From Streptomyces umbrinus (GTDB taxonomy: Bacteria; Actinomycetota; Actinomycetes; Streptomycetales; Streptomycetaceae), in assembly GCF_030817415.1 (NCBI RefSeq), contig NZ_JAUSZI010000002.1, forward strand, positions 1,736,001 to 1,800,000: 64,000 bases of DNA. Direction: 5' to 3'. The position numbers and the translations under genes were made by a program. The notes under the pieces are model-generated. The model was not told the DNA's origin and searched no databases. It saw only the letters and a program-made list of their open reading frames with translations. Below are positions 10,708 through 18,208 of the stretch, piece by piece. Numbering within the stretch: the first letter of the stretch is position 1; each line of letters begins with the position of its first letter.

Positions 10708-10827
10708 TCACTCGTAGGGCGGGAATCCGCCCTCGTAGTGCGCGCCCAGGGCCTCACCGCGGGTCAGCTCGGCGAAGTCACCGACTTCCACCATGGCCGG
10801 CGGTTCGTACACTTCGTCCTGCTGCAT
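10708..10827 (-). CDS. Lasso peptide precursor (A)
   Basis: A 39-residue peptide. The leader starts MQQDEVYEPPAMVEVGDF and contains the YxxP motif (YEPPAMVEVG) recognised by B1. It ends AELTR, placing Thr at position -2 of the core as in almost all lasso precursors. The predicted core is GEALGAHYEGGFPPYE: Gly1, Glu9 as ring acceptor (nine-residue macrolactam) and a seven-residue tail with Phe12 and Tyr15 as possible plugs. GGGAGGA lies 5 bases before the ATG. It is the first gene of the A-C-B1-B2 order. The core does not match any lasso peptide I recall. Confidence 0.9.
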   Translation of the reverse strand: MQQDEVYEPPAMVEVGDFAELTRGEALGAHYEGGFPPYE

Positions 10828-11060
10828 GCAAGTCCTCCCTTACATCCGCTGATGGCGTGGAACCCACACCGCTGCGAAAATTGCCCATGGCATTTCGGCA
10901 CTACGCCGACCTGCGGTATCTCCCACCCGATGGAGTGAATCCCTCCCCGCCACGGCATGGCGCAGGAGCTCCCGTGGTGCGGGCGCGAGGTGCTGGAGCT
11001 CGTCGAGGGCGGCGGCTGCCAGTTGGACCTTCGAGAAGAGCGCGGTGCGGTGAGAGGGTC
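10828..11060. promoter_or_regulatory. Upstream region of the lasso operon
   Basis: This 233-base gap holds the 5' region of the precursor gene on the minus strand. Apart from the GGGAGGA ribosome site at the left end I see no clear -35/-10 pair or operator. A short minus-strand frame enters from the ABC-transporter end but shows no conserved features. Confidence 0.4.
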
Positions 11061-11109
11061 GCGTCCCGGGAAGCAGGGACGCGCCGACGCCGTCAGGTAC
11101 GGCGGCGTC
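11061..11109 (-). terminator. Double hairpin after the ABC exporter gene
   Basis: GCGTCCC (11061-11067) pairs with GGGACGC (11076-11082), and GACGCCG (11086-11092) pairs with CGGCGTC (11103-11109). The second stem ends 12 bases before the stop codon side of the exporter gene. Confidence 0.6.
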
Positions 11110-11120
11110 GTGCGCGGCGC

Positions 11121-13076
11121 CTATGCCACTGCCTCCTCCGCCACAGCGATCTCCGTCACGCCGTCCTCGGTCACGCCGTTGTCGGTGGCGTCCGCCTCGG
11201 TCCCGTCGGCCCGTGCCGGTTTCTCGAACTGGGTCCGGTACAGCTCCGCGTACCGCCCGTTCGCCGTGAGGAGTTCCTCGTGGGTGCCGCGTTCCGCGAT
11301 GCGGCCGGCCTCGACGACGAGGATCTGGTCGGCGGCCCGTACCGTCGAGAGGCGGTGGGCGATGACGAGTGCGGTGCGGCCCTGGAGTGCCTCGGCGAGT
11401 GCCTCCTGTACGGCGGCCTCGGAGGTGTTGTCCAGGTGGGCCGTCGCCTCGTCGAGGACGACCACCCGCTGGCGGGCCAGGAGCAGCCGGGCGATGGTCA
11501 TGCGCTGGCGTTCGCCGCCGGAGAGGCGGTAGCCGCGTTCGCCGACGACCGTGTCGAGGCCGTCGGGCAGGGAGTTCACGAGGTCGTCGAGGCGGGCCCG
11601 GCGCAGGACGTCCCACAGTTCCTCCTCGTCGGCGTCGGGCCTGGCGAGGAGCAGGTTGGCGCGGACCGAGTCGTGGAAGAGGTGGCCGTCCTGGGTGACC
11701 ATTCCGAGTGTGGCCCGCATCGACTCGGCGCTCAGGTCACGGACGTCGACGCCGCCGATGCGTACGGAGCCCTCGTCGGTGTCGTACAGCCGTGGCAGCA
11801 GCGAGGCGACCGTGGACTTGCCGGCGCCGGACGAGCCGACGAGGGCGACGGTCTGGCCGGGTTCGGCGCGGAAGGAGATGCCGTGCAGGACCTCGGCGCC
11901 GCCGCGGGTGTCGAGTGCGGCGACCTCCTCCAGGGAGGCGAGGGAGACCTTGTCGGCGGACGGGTAGGCGAATCGGACGTCGGTGAACTCGACGGAGGCC
12001 GGGCCGTCGGGGACCGCGCGGGCGTCCGGCTTCTCGTCGATCAGCGGCTTCAGGTCGAGGACCTCGAAGACCCGCTCGAAGCTGACCAGGGCACTCATGA
12101 CCTCCACGCGGGCACCGGCGAGCGAGGTCAGTGGCGCGTACAGACGGGTCAGGAGCAGGGCCAGCGAGACGACCGCGCCCGGTTCCAGGCTGCCGCGCAG
12201 GGCATACCAGCCGCCGAGTCCGTAGACGAGGGCGAGTGCGAGGGCGGAGACGAGGGTCAGGGCCGTGATGAACGCGGTCTGAGCCATCGCCGTGCGCACC
12301 CCGATGTCCCGCACCCGCCGGGCACGCACCGCGAACTCCGCGGACTCCTGGCCCGGCCTGCCGAAGAGCTTGATCAGGGTGGCGCCCGGTGCGGAGAAGC
12401 GCTCGGTCATCCGGGTGCCCATGGACGCGTTGAGGTCGGCCGCCTCGCGCTGGAGCTTCGCCATCCGGCTGCCCATCCGGCGGGCGGGCACCACGAACAC
12501 CGGGAGGAGTACGAGGGCGAGCAGGGTGATCTGCCAGGACAGGGTGAGCATCACGGCGAGGGTGAGCAGCAGGGTCACGAGATTGCTCACCACTCCGGAG
12601 AGGGTGTTGCTGAACGCCCGCTGGGCGCCGATCACGTCGTTGTTGAGTCGACTGACGAGCGCGCCCGTACGAGTGCGTGTGAAGAACGCGACCGGCATGC
12701 GCTGTACATGATCGAAGACCGCTGTCCGCAGATCCAGGATGAGTCCTTCGCCGAGGTTCGCCGAGAGCCAGCGGCCCACCAGTCCGATCGCCGCCTCCGC
12801 GAACGCGATCAGGGCGATGAGCAGGGCGAGTCGTACGACAGTGCTCTCGTCGCCGCCGGACACGATCGCGTCCACGACGCGTCCGGCGAGGACCGGGGTG
12901 GCCACGGCGAGCAGCGCCGTCACCACACTGAGCACCACGAACTGCGCGATTCGGCGGCGGTGCGGGCGGGCAAATCCGGCAATGCGACGCAGGGTCGCTC
13001 GGGCGAAGGGGCGGCGTTCCTGCTCGGCGTTCATGACGCTGTGGAGCTGCGTCCAGGCTGTGGTCTCCATACTCAT
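11121..13076 (-). CDS. ABC exporter, fused permease-ATPase, predicted SoxR-regulated
   Basis: A 651-residue half-transporter. Six membrane helices between about residues 40 and 330 are followed by a nucleotide-binding domain with Walker A GSSGAGKST, Q-loop MVTQDGHLF, signature LSGGERQRM, Walker B RVVVLDEAT and H-loop IAHRLS. The C-terminal tail is Asp/Glu/Ala-rich. It is a type IV (MsbA-like) exporter that would work as a dimer. The ATG at 13076 (or 13070) is chosen; the open frame extends far upstream across its own promoter. Its promoter has a SoxR-type operator, fitting export of redox-active compounds. It could also serve the adjacent lasso peptide, which has no other intact exporter. Confidence 0.85.
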   Translation of the reverse strand: MSMETTAWTQLHSVMNAEQERRPFARATLRRIAGFARPHRRRIAQFVVLSVVTALLAVATPVLAGRVVDAIVSGGDESTVVRLALLIALIAFAEAAIGLVGRWLSANLGEGLILDLRTAVFDHVQRMPVAFFTRTRTGALVSRLNNDVIGAQRAFSNTLSGVVSNLVTLLLTLAVMLTLSWQITLLALVLLPVFVVPARRMGSRMAKLQREAADLNASMGTRMTERFSAPGATLIKLFGRPGQESAEFAVRARRVRDIGVRTAMAQTAFITALTLVSALALALVYGLGGWYALRGSLEPGAVVSLALLLTRLYAPLTSLAGARVEVMSALVSFERVFEVLDLKPLIDEKPDARAVPDGPASVEFTDVRFAYPSADKVSLASLEEVAALDTRGGAEVLHGISFRAEPGQTVALVGSSGAGKSTVASLLPRLYDTDEGSVRIGGVDVRDLSAESMRATLGMVTQDGHLFHDSVRANLLLARPDADEEELWDVLRRARLDDLVNSLPDGLDTVVGERGYRLSGGERQRMTIARLLLARQRVVVLDEATAHLDNTSEAAVQEALAEALQGRTALVIAHRLSTVRAADQILVVEAGRIAERGTHEELLTANGRYAELYRTQFEKPARADGTEADATDNGVTEDGVTEIAVAEEAVA

Positions 13077-13083
13077 GGGACAG

Positions 13084-13114
13084 ACCGTAGAACCTAAAGC
13101 AATCTTGAGGTCAA
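13084..13114 (-). promoter_or_regulatory. Candidate SoxR-controlled promoter of the ABC exporter
   Basis: On the minus strand, -35 TTGACC (13109-13114) and -10 TACGGT (13084-13089) are separated by 19 bases, the over-long spacing typical of MerR-family promoters. Within the spacer lies CCTCAAG-ATTG-CTTTAGG (13093-13110), which matches the SoxR box CCTCAAGTTAACTTGAGG at both seven-base arms with one mismatch. No soxR gene is in the window. Confidence 0.75.
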
Positions 13115-13124
13115 GGGGTGATCG

Positions 13125-14264
13125 ATGACACTGACTGAACCCACTCCCCTCGCAGGGCCGACGGATCCCACCGGGACAGCGGTTCTCACCGGGACGAAGG
13201 CCCTCGCCGGGCCCGGCGACCCGATGCCGTGCCCGGCGTGTCAGCCGCTGTCCCCGTGCCCGCAACCCCACGTTGGTGCGGTGTGGAAACCCTCTCCCGA
13301 TGTGACGGTCGAACGCTTTCCCCAGGGCTTCGCCAGACGCCTTCCGGTCCGGCAAATCCTGTGCCTCGTCCCGCTGGCCCTCGTGGCCGTGGTCGCGGTG
13401 CAGCACCGGTCCGTGCTCGCGGAGGGCTTCGGGCATCTGGCGTCTGCGAAGTGGCCGTGGCTGCTGGCCGCGGTCGCCGCGACCTGTCTGACCTGGGTGG
13501 CGGCCGCCGTCACCCGGCAGGGCGCGCTCGTCGAACGGCTGCCCAAACGGCGGTTGCTGGCCACGCAGTTCGCGGCGGGCGCGGCCAACCATCTGCTGCC
13601 GACAGGTCTTGGCGCGAGTGCCGTCAATCTGCGGTTCATGACGGTGTGCGGGGTGCCGCTGGCCCGTTCGTCGGCCGCGCTCGCGCTCTACCTGCTGGCG
13701 GAGTCCGTCGCCCGGGTCGGGCTGCTGCTTGCCCTGTTGATCGCCTTCCCCGACGCACTGCGGGTCGGCGAGCTCCTGCCGGACGGCGCGGTCGGCCCGC
13801 TGCTGCTCGCCGTCGGGGCGGTGGTGTGCGTCGCGGTGACGGTGCTTCTGCTCGCACGACGGGTGCGTACGGTCGTGTTCACGTTCCTGCGGACCGCGCT
13901 GGGTGAGGCCCGGTCCGTGCACTTGCGGCCGGCCCGCGCGCTCGCACTGTGGGGCGGCTCGCTCTCCTTCCCGATGTTCCAGGCGGCCGGACTGGCCGCG
14001 GTGGGGCAGGCGCTCGGGTTGCCGGTGCCGCCGCTGCACATGGCGCTCGCGTATCTGGCGGCGACGGTGGCGGTCGCCCTGGTGCCGACGCCGGGCGGGA
14101 TCGGCTCGGTGGAGGCCGCGCTGATCCTGGCGCTGGTGGCGGCGGGCGGTCCGGTGGCGGTGGCGACGGCGGTGGTGCTCGCCTACCGCATCATCACGGT
14201 GTGGCTGCCGCTGCTGCCGGGGGCGCTGACGCTCGGCGCGCTCGTGCGGCTGAAGATGATCTGA
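13125..14264 (+). CDS. Flippase-like (YbhN/LPG-synthase transmembrane family) protein
   Basis: A 379-residue membrane protein. A Pro/Thr/Cys-containing N-terminal segment of about 75 residues precedes eight or so helices of the lysylphosphatidylglycerol synthase TM region (UPF0104). Typical motifs are QFAAGAANHLLPTGLGASAVNL and VALVPTPGGIGSVEAALILAL. These proteins are thought to move or modify lipid-linked intermediates; the substrate here is unknown. The ATG at 13125 has GGGGTG just upstream. Transcription diverges from the SoxR-box promoter with only about 10 bases between the exporter -35 and this start codon, so SoxR binding could affect both. Confidence 0.8.
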   Translation: MTLTEPTPLAGPTDPTGTAVLTGTKALAGPGDPMPCPACQPLSPCPQPHVGAVWKPSPDVTVERFPQGFARRLPVRQILCLVPLALVAVVAVQHRSVLAEGFGHLASAKWPWLLAAVAATCLTWVAAAVTRQGALVERLPKRRLLATQFAAGAANHLLPTGLGASAVNLRFMTVCGVPLARSSAALALYLLAESVARVGLLLALLIAFPDALRVGELLPDGAVGPLLLAVGAVVCVAVTVLLLARRVRTVVFTFLRTALGEARSVHLRPARALALWGGSLSFPMFQAAGLAAVGQALGLPVPPLHMALAYLAATVAVALVPTPGGIGSVEAALILALVAAGGPVAVATAVVLAYRIITVWLPLLPGALTLGALVRLKMI

Positions 14265-14390
14265 GCGTGTCGGCGTCCGGGCCGGAAAGCACTCTTCTCA
14301 TTCCGCCCGGAAGTTGACGTGGACGGCCTGAACTCGCCGGTGTGACTCGGGAGTAACCTGCTGGCGTCGTCACACGAAGGGGTCCGCGAT

Positions 14391-15155
14391 ATGCCGGTCC
14401 GGATCGAGCGCCAGGAACACGTCACCACCGTCGTCCTCTCCCGCCCCGAGGTCCGCAACGCGGTGGACGGCCCCACGGCGGCCGACCTCGCCGACGCGTT
14501 CCGTGCGTTCGAGAGCGACGAGACGGCCCGGGTGGCGGTGCTGTGGGGTGAGGGCGGCACCTTCTGCGCGGGCGCGGACCTCAAGGCGCTCGGCACGGAA
14601 CGCGGCAATCATGTGACGGAGGACGGCGACGGACCGATGGGCCCCACGCGGATGCGGCTGTCGAAGCCGGTGATCGCCGCGGTCGCGGGCCACGCCGTGG
14701 CGGGTGGTCTGGAACTGGCCCTCTGGTGCGATCTGCGGGTCGCCGAGGAGGACGCGGTCTTCGGAGTCTTCTGCCGCCGCTGGGGCGTGCCGCTCATCGA
14801 CGGCGGCACGGTTCGGCTCCCCCGCCTCATCGGCACCAGCCGTGCGATGGACATGATCCTGACCGGCCGCCCGGTGGCGGCTCCCGAGGCGTACGAGATG
14901 GGCCTCGCGAACCGGGTCGTCCCGCCGGGCCGGGCCCGTGCGGAGGCGGAGGCGCTGGCCACGTCGATCGCCCGCTTCCCGCAGGCCTGTCTCCGCGGCG
15001 ACCGCGCTTCCGTCCTCGACCAGGAGGGGCTGAACGAGCGCGCCGCGATGCGGGGTGAATTCCGTCACGGGACAGGTGTACTGGAGGAGAGCCTTGAGGG
15101 GGCGGCGCGGTTCTCGGCGGGTGCGGGGCGGCACGGTTCGTTCGGCGAGATCTGA
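14391..15155 (+). CDS. Enoyl-CoA hydratase/isomerase family (crotonase) protein
   Basis: A 254-residue crotonase-fold enzyme. Oxyanion-hole segments are GEGGTFCAGADLKALG and AGHAVAGGLELALWCDLRVAEE. In the active-site loop WGVPLIDGGTVRLPRLIG, the two glutamates of true enoyl-CoA hydratases are not evident (VPL and DGG are found), so hydratase activity is uncertain and an isomerase, dehalogenase-like or hydrolase role is possible. The substrate is presumably an acyl-CoA. No operon partners are visible; the flanking genes are unrelated membrane proteins. Confidence 0.8.
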   Translation: MPVRIERQEHVTTVVLSRPEVRNAVDGPTAADLADAFRAFESDETARVAVLWGEGGTFCAGADLKALGTERGNHVTEDGDGPMGPTRMRLSKPVIAAVAGHAVAGGLELALWCDLRVAEEDAVFGVFCRRWGVPLIDGGTVRLPRLIGTSRAMDMILTGRPVAAPEAYEMGLANRVVPPGRARAEAEALATSIARFPQACLRGDRASVLDQEGLNERAAMRGEFRHGTGVLEESLEGAARFSAGAGRHGSFGEI

Positions 15156-15288
15156 GCGTTCCCGACGGCGTATCCAGGCCAAGTTGGGGTGGGATCCACC
15201 AAGGGGGCTGGGGACGTCCGCCGGGCCGGACGATGAGGGGGGCCTCGGCACTCGTCCGAGGAGGGGAAGAGGCGAGGAAGACGCCAAC

Positions 15289-15339
15289 ATGCCTACGGGC
15301 ATGACGAGTTGGCGGCGATGCTGGTGGGAGATGGCCTGA
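15289..15339 (+). CDS. Possible 16-residue leader peptide
   Basis: The short frame MPTGMTSWRRCWWEMA-stop has a GAGGA site 9 bases before its ATG. It holds three Trp, one Cys and two Arg in 16 residues, a composition like amino-acid-sensing attenuation peptides. However, the gene downstream is an MscS channel 183 bases away, not a biosynthetic gene. It may be chance. Confidence 0.3.
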   Translation: MPTGMTSWRRCWWEMA

Positions 15340-15521
15340 CCCGAGCGGTCCTGGCACGGAACACCTGTGCGCATGTAGCAAGATGAGCGAACCCGCCGGT
15401 CAACGACTTGTCGTTCCCGGCGCGGTCGTACATCCAGGAATCGAGCAGCAGGTGGCAACAAGGTGACGACACATCACATACCGGGCGCGAGCGCCCTTCG
15501 CGGCACGACGGGAGGCAGTTG

Positions 15522-16595
15522 GTGAACCGGGACCTCACTGTGCACGACTGGATCGTCGCGGGTGTCTGGCTGGCCGTCGGACTCGCGGCGGGCGTCCTGC
15601 TGCGCCTCCTCCTGCGCTGGCTGGGCAAGCACGCGACCCGCACGAGCTGGAGCGGCGACGACGTCCTGGTCGACGCGCTGCGCGCGCTGATACCGGTCGC
15701 GGCCCTCACGGGCGGCATCGCGGCCGCCGCGGCGGCGCTGCCGCTGACCGGCAAGGTCAACCACACCGTCAACCAGATCCTGACGGTCCTGCTCATCCTC
15801 GCCGCCACCATCACCGCGGCACGCGTGGTCGCCGGCCTGGTGCGGGCCGTCACCCAGTCCCGCTCCGGGGTCGCGGGATCGGCCTCGATCTTCGTCAACA
15901 TCACCCGGGTCGTCGTGCTGGCCATGGGCTGCCTGGTCGTCCTGCAGACCCTGGGCATCTCCATCGCCCCGCTGCTCACGGCCCTCGGCGTCGGCGGTCT
16001 CGCGGTCGCCCTGGCCCTCCAGGACACCCTCGCCAACCTCTTCGCGGGCATCCACATCCTCGCCTCGAAGACGATCCAGCCCGGCGACTACATCCGTCTC
16101 ACCAGCGGGGAGGAGGGGTACGTCGTCGACATCAACTGGCGCAACACCGTCGTACGCAACCTCTCCAACAACCTCGTCATCATCCCGAACGCCCAGCTCT
16201 CCAGCACCAACATGACCAACTTCAGCCGTCCGGAACAGGAGATGACGCTCACCGTGCAGGTCGGCGTCGGCTACGACAGCGACCTCGACCATGTCGAGCG
16301 CGTCACCTCCGAGGTCGTCACCGAGGTCATGACGGAGATCGAGGGCGCGGTTCCGGAGCACGAACCCGCCATCCGCTTCCACACGTTCGGGGACTCGCGG
16401 ATCAGCTTCACCGTCATCCTGGGTGTCGGGGAGTTCAGCGACCAGTACCGGATCAAGCACGAGTTCGTGAAGCGGCTGCACAAGCGGTACCACGTGGAGG
16501 GCATCCGCATCCCCTCTCCCGCGCGCACCGTCGCCCTCCAGCAGAACGGCGTGGCGATTCCGCCTCAGCGCGACGGATCCCTGTCGATCCCGTAG
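15522..16595 (+). CDS. Small-conductance mechanosensitive channel (MscS family)
   Basis: A 357-residue MscS-type channel that releases solutes on hypo-osmotic shock. Three to four N-terminal helices lead to the pore-lining TM3 and beta-domain (LLTALGVGGLAVALALQDTLANLFAGIHILASKTIQPGDYI), then the cytoplasmic beta and alpha/beta cage (NNLVIIPNAQLSSTNMTNFS). The GTG at 15522 is chosen because GGGAGG lies 6 bases upstream; the open frame extends to 15408 without a ribosome site. The C-terminal tail is short and polar. Confidence 0.88.
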   Translation: MNRDLTVHDWIVAGVWLAVGLAAGVLLRLLLRWLGKHATRTSWSGDDVLVDALRALIPVAALTGGIAAAAAALPLTGKVNHTVNQILTVLLILAATITAARVVAGLVRAVTQSRSGVAGSASIFVNITRVVVLAMGCLVVLQTLGISIAPLLTALGVGGLAVALALQDTLANLFAGIHILASKTIQPGDYIRLTSGEEGYVVDINWRNTVVRNLSNNLVIIPNAQLSSTNMTNFSRPEQEMTLTVQVGVGYDSDLDHVERVTSEVVTEVMTEIEGAVPEHEPAIRFHTFGDSRISFTVILGVGEFSDQYRIKHEFVKRLHKRYHVEGIRIPSPARTVALQQNGVAIPPQRDGSLSIP

Positions 16596-16669
16596 AACAT
16601 CGGGGTGGGGCGGTCCGCGAAGGCCGCCCCCCATCGGGCCGGTGCGGGTGAGCGGGGAGATGTGAGCGT

Positions 16670-18139
16670 ATGACGGTGATCGGGGTCGACATCGGTACGT
16701 CCAGCAGCAAGGGCGTGCTGGTGGACGGGGACGGAACCGTCCTCGCGACGGCTGTCCGCCCGCACACGGTCGGCCGTCCGCACCCCGGGCACGTCGAGAT
16801 GGACGCACAGGTGTGGTGGGACGAATTCGCCTCCATCACCCGGGAGTTGCTCACGTCCGCACCGGACGGCACCTCCGTCACCGCGGTCGGAGTCAGCGGC
16901 ATGGGCCCGTGCGTAGCCCTCGCCGACGAGACGGACACGCCGCTGCGCCCGGCGATCCTGTACGGCGTCGACACCCGGGCCACCGAGCAGATCGCCCGCC
17001 TGGACGACGAGTTGGGCCGCGACGCCGTACTCCGACGCTGCGGGTCGCTGCTCTCCACCCAGGCAGTCGGCCCCAAGATCGCCTGGCTGGCGGAGCACGA
17101 GCCCGACGTGGTCGCCCGGGCCCGGCGGCTCTACATGCCCAGCTCGTACCTGGTGGTCCGGCTCACCGGGACCTATGTGCTCGACCACCACTCGGCGAGC
17201 CAGGCCGTTCCGCTGTACGACTCCGTGGCCCGGGAGTGGTTCGAGCCGTGGACCCGGCACATCGCACCCTGGCTCGAACTCCCCCGCCTGCTCTGGCCTG
17301 GCGACATCGCCGGGCAGGTCACGGCCGAGGCCGCCGACGCCACCGGTCTGCCCGCCGGGATCCCGGTGATCGCCGGCGACGCCTGGTCCGAGGCGCTGAG
17401 CGTGGGCGCGCAGCGCACGGGTGACCTCATGCTCATGTACGGCAGCACGATGTTCCTGATCAACACCCTGTCCGAGCGTCTGCTGGTGCCCCAACTGTGG
17501 AGCACCGTCGGGGCGTTGCCCGGAACGCGCAGTCTCGCGGGTGGCATGGCCACCTCCGGCACGATCACCGACTGGCTGCGGGAGCTGTTCGGCACGACCG
17601 AGCACACCGACCTGCTCACCGGGGCGGAGGCGTCCGGTCCCGGTGCGCGCGGGCTGCTGATGCTGCCGTATTTCGCGGGCGAGCGGACGCCGGTGGCCGA
17701 TCCGCACGCCCGCGGGGTGATCGCCGGGCTGACGGTGGAGCATACCCGCGGCGACCTCTACCGTGCCGCCCTGGAGGCGACGGCCTTCGGGGTACGGCAC
17801 AACGTCGACGCGATGCGCGCCGCCGGCGCGGACATCCGCCGTGTCGTCGCCGTGGGCGGCGGCACCCGGGGCGGCCTGTGGACCCGGATCGTCTCGGCCG
17901 TGACGGGCCTGGAGCAGGAGATCAGGACCGTCACCCTCGGGGCGAGCTACGGCGCGGCGTTCCTCGCGGCGAGCGCGGTCGGCGACCCGCTCATCGACGA
18001 GTGGAACCCGGTACGCGAACGCGTCGCCCCGGACCCTCAACTGCGCTACGGCTACGACGAGTTGTACGCGCTGTACCTTCGCCTCTACCCGGCGACACGG
18101 GACATCGCCCATGAACTGGCCGCGCGGCAACGGGGCTAG
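16670..18139 (+). CDS. FGGY-family carbohydrate kinase (xylulokinase-like)
   Basis: A 489-residue sugar kinase. The phosphate-1 motif VIGVDIGTSSSKGVLVDGDG is at the N-terminus, the FGGY signature region is around MPSSYLVVRLTGTYVLDHHSAS, and the adenosine-motif VVAVGGGTRGGLWTRIVSAVTG is in the C-terminal lobe. It phosphorylates an unidentified pentose or polyol. GGGGAG precedes the ATG by 9 bases. It is convergent with the GH42/ABC sugar operon, which hints at a related substrate but proves nothing. Confidence 0.82.
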   Translation: MTVIGVDIGTSSSKGVLVDGDGTVLATAVRPHTVGRPHPGHVEMDAQVWWDEFASITRELLTSAPDGTSVTAVGVSGMGPCVALADETDTPLRPAILYGVDTRATEQIARLDDELGRDAVLRRCGSLLSTQAVGPKIAWLAEHEPDVVARARRLYMPSSYLVVRLTGTYVLDHHSASQAVPLYDSVAREWFEPWTRHIAPWLELPRLLWPGDIAGQVTAEAADATGLPAGIPVIAGDAWSEALSVGAQRTGDLMLMYGSTMFLINTLSERLLVPQLWSTVGALPGTRSLAGGMATSGTITDWLRELFGTTEHTDLLTGAEASGPGARGLLMLPYFAGERTPVADPHARGVIAGLTVEHTRGDLYRAALEATAFGVRHNVDAMRAAGADIRRVVAVGGGTRGGLWTRIVSAVTGLEQEIRTVTLGASYGAAFLAASAVGDPLIDEWNPVRERVAPDPQLRYGYDELYALYLRLYPATRDIAHELAARQRG

Positions 18140-18182
18140 ACCGAGGCGACCTGCCCCGGCCCCGCCCACAAAACCGTCGGCC

Positions 18183-18206
18183 GCTCAGTTGCTCAGTTGC
18201 TCAGTT
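18183..18206. repeat. Three perfect GCTCAGTT tandem units
   Basis: Three copies of the 8-mer lie immediately before the stop codon side of the beta-galactosidase gene, in the short gap to the convergent kinase gene. Confidence 0.8.
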
Positions 18207-18208
18207 GC

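Noticed and set aside
10563..13097. Plus-strand 844-codon open frame across the lasso precursor and ABC exporter
   Set aside because: Composition is a shadow of the minus-strand exporter, and it has no conserved motif. The minus strand has full domain structure.
13077..14039. N-terminal extension of the ABC exporter frame to 14039
   Set aside because: The extension would cross the SoxR-type promoter and the whole flippase-like gene, and it encodes low-complexity sequence. The exporter starts at 13076 or 13070.
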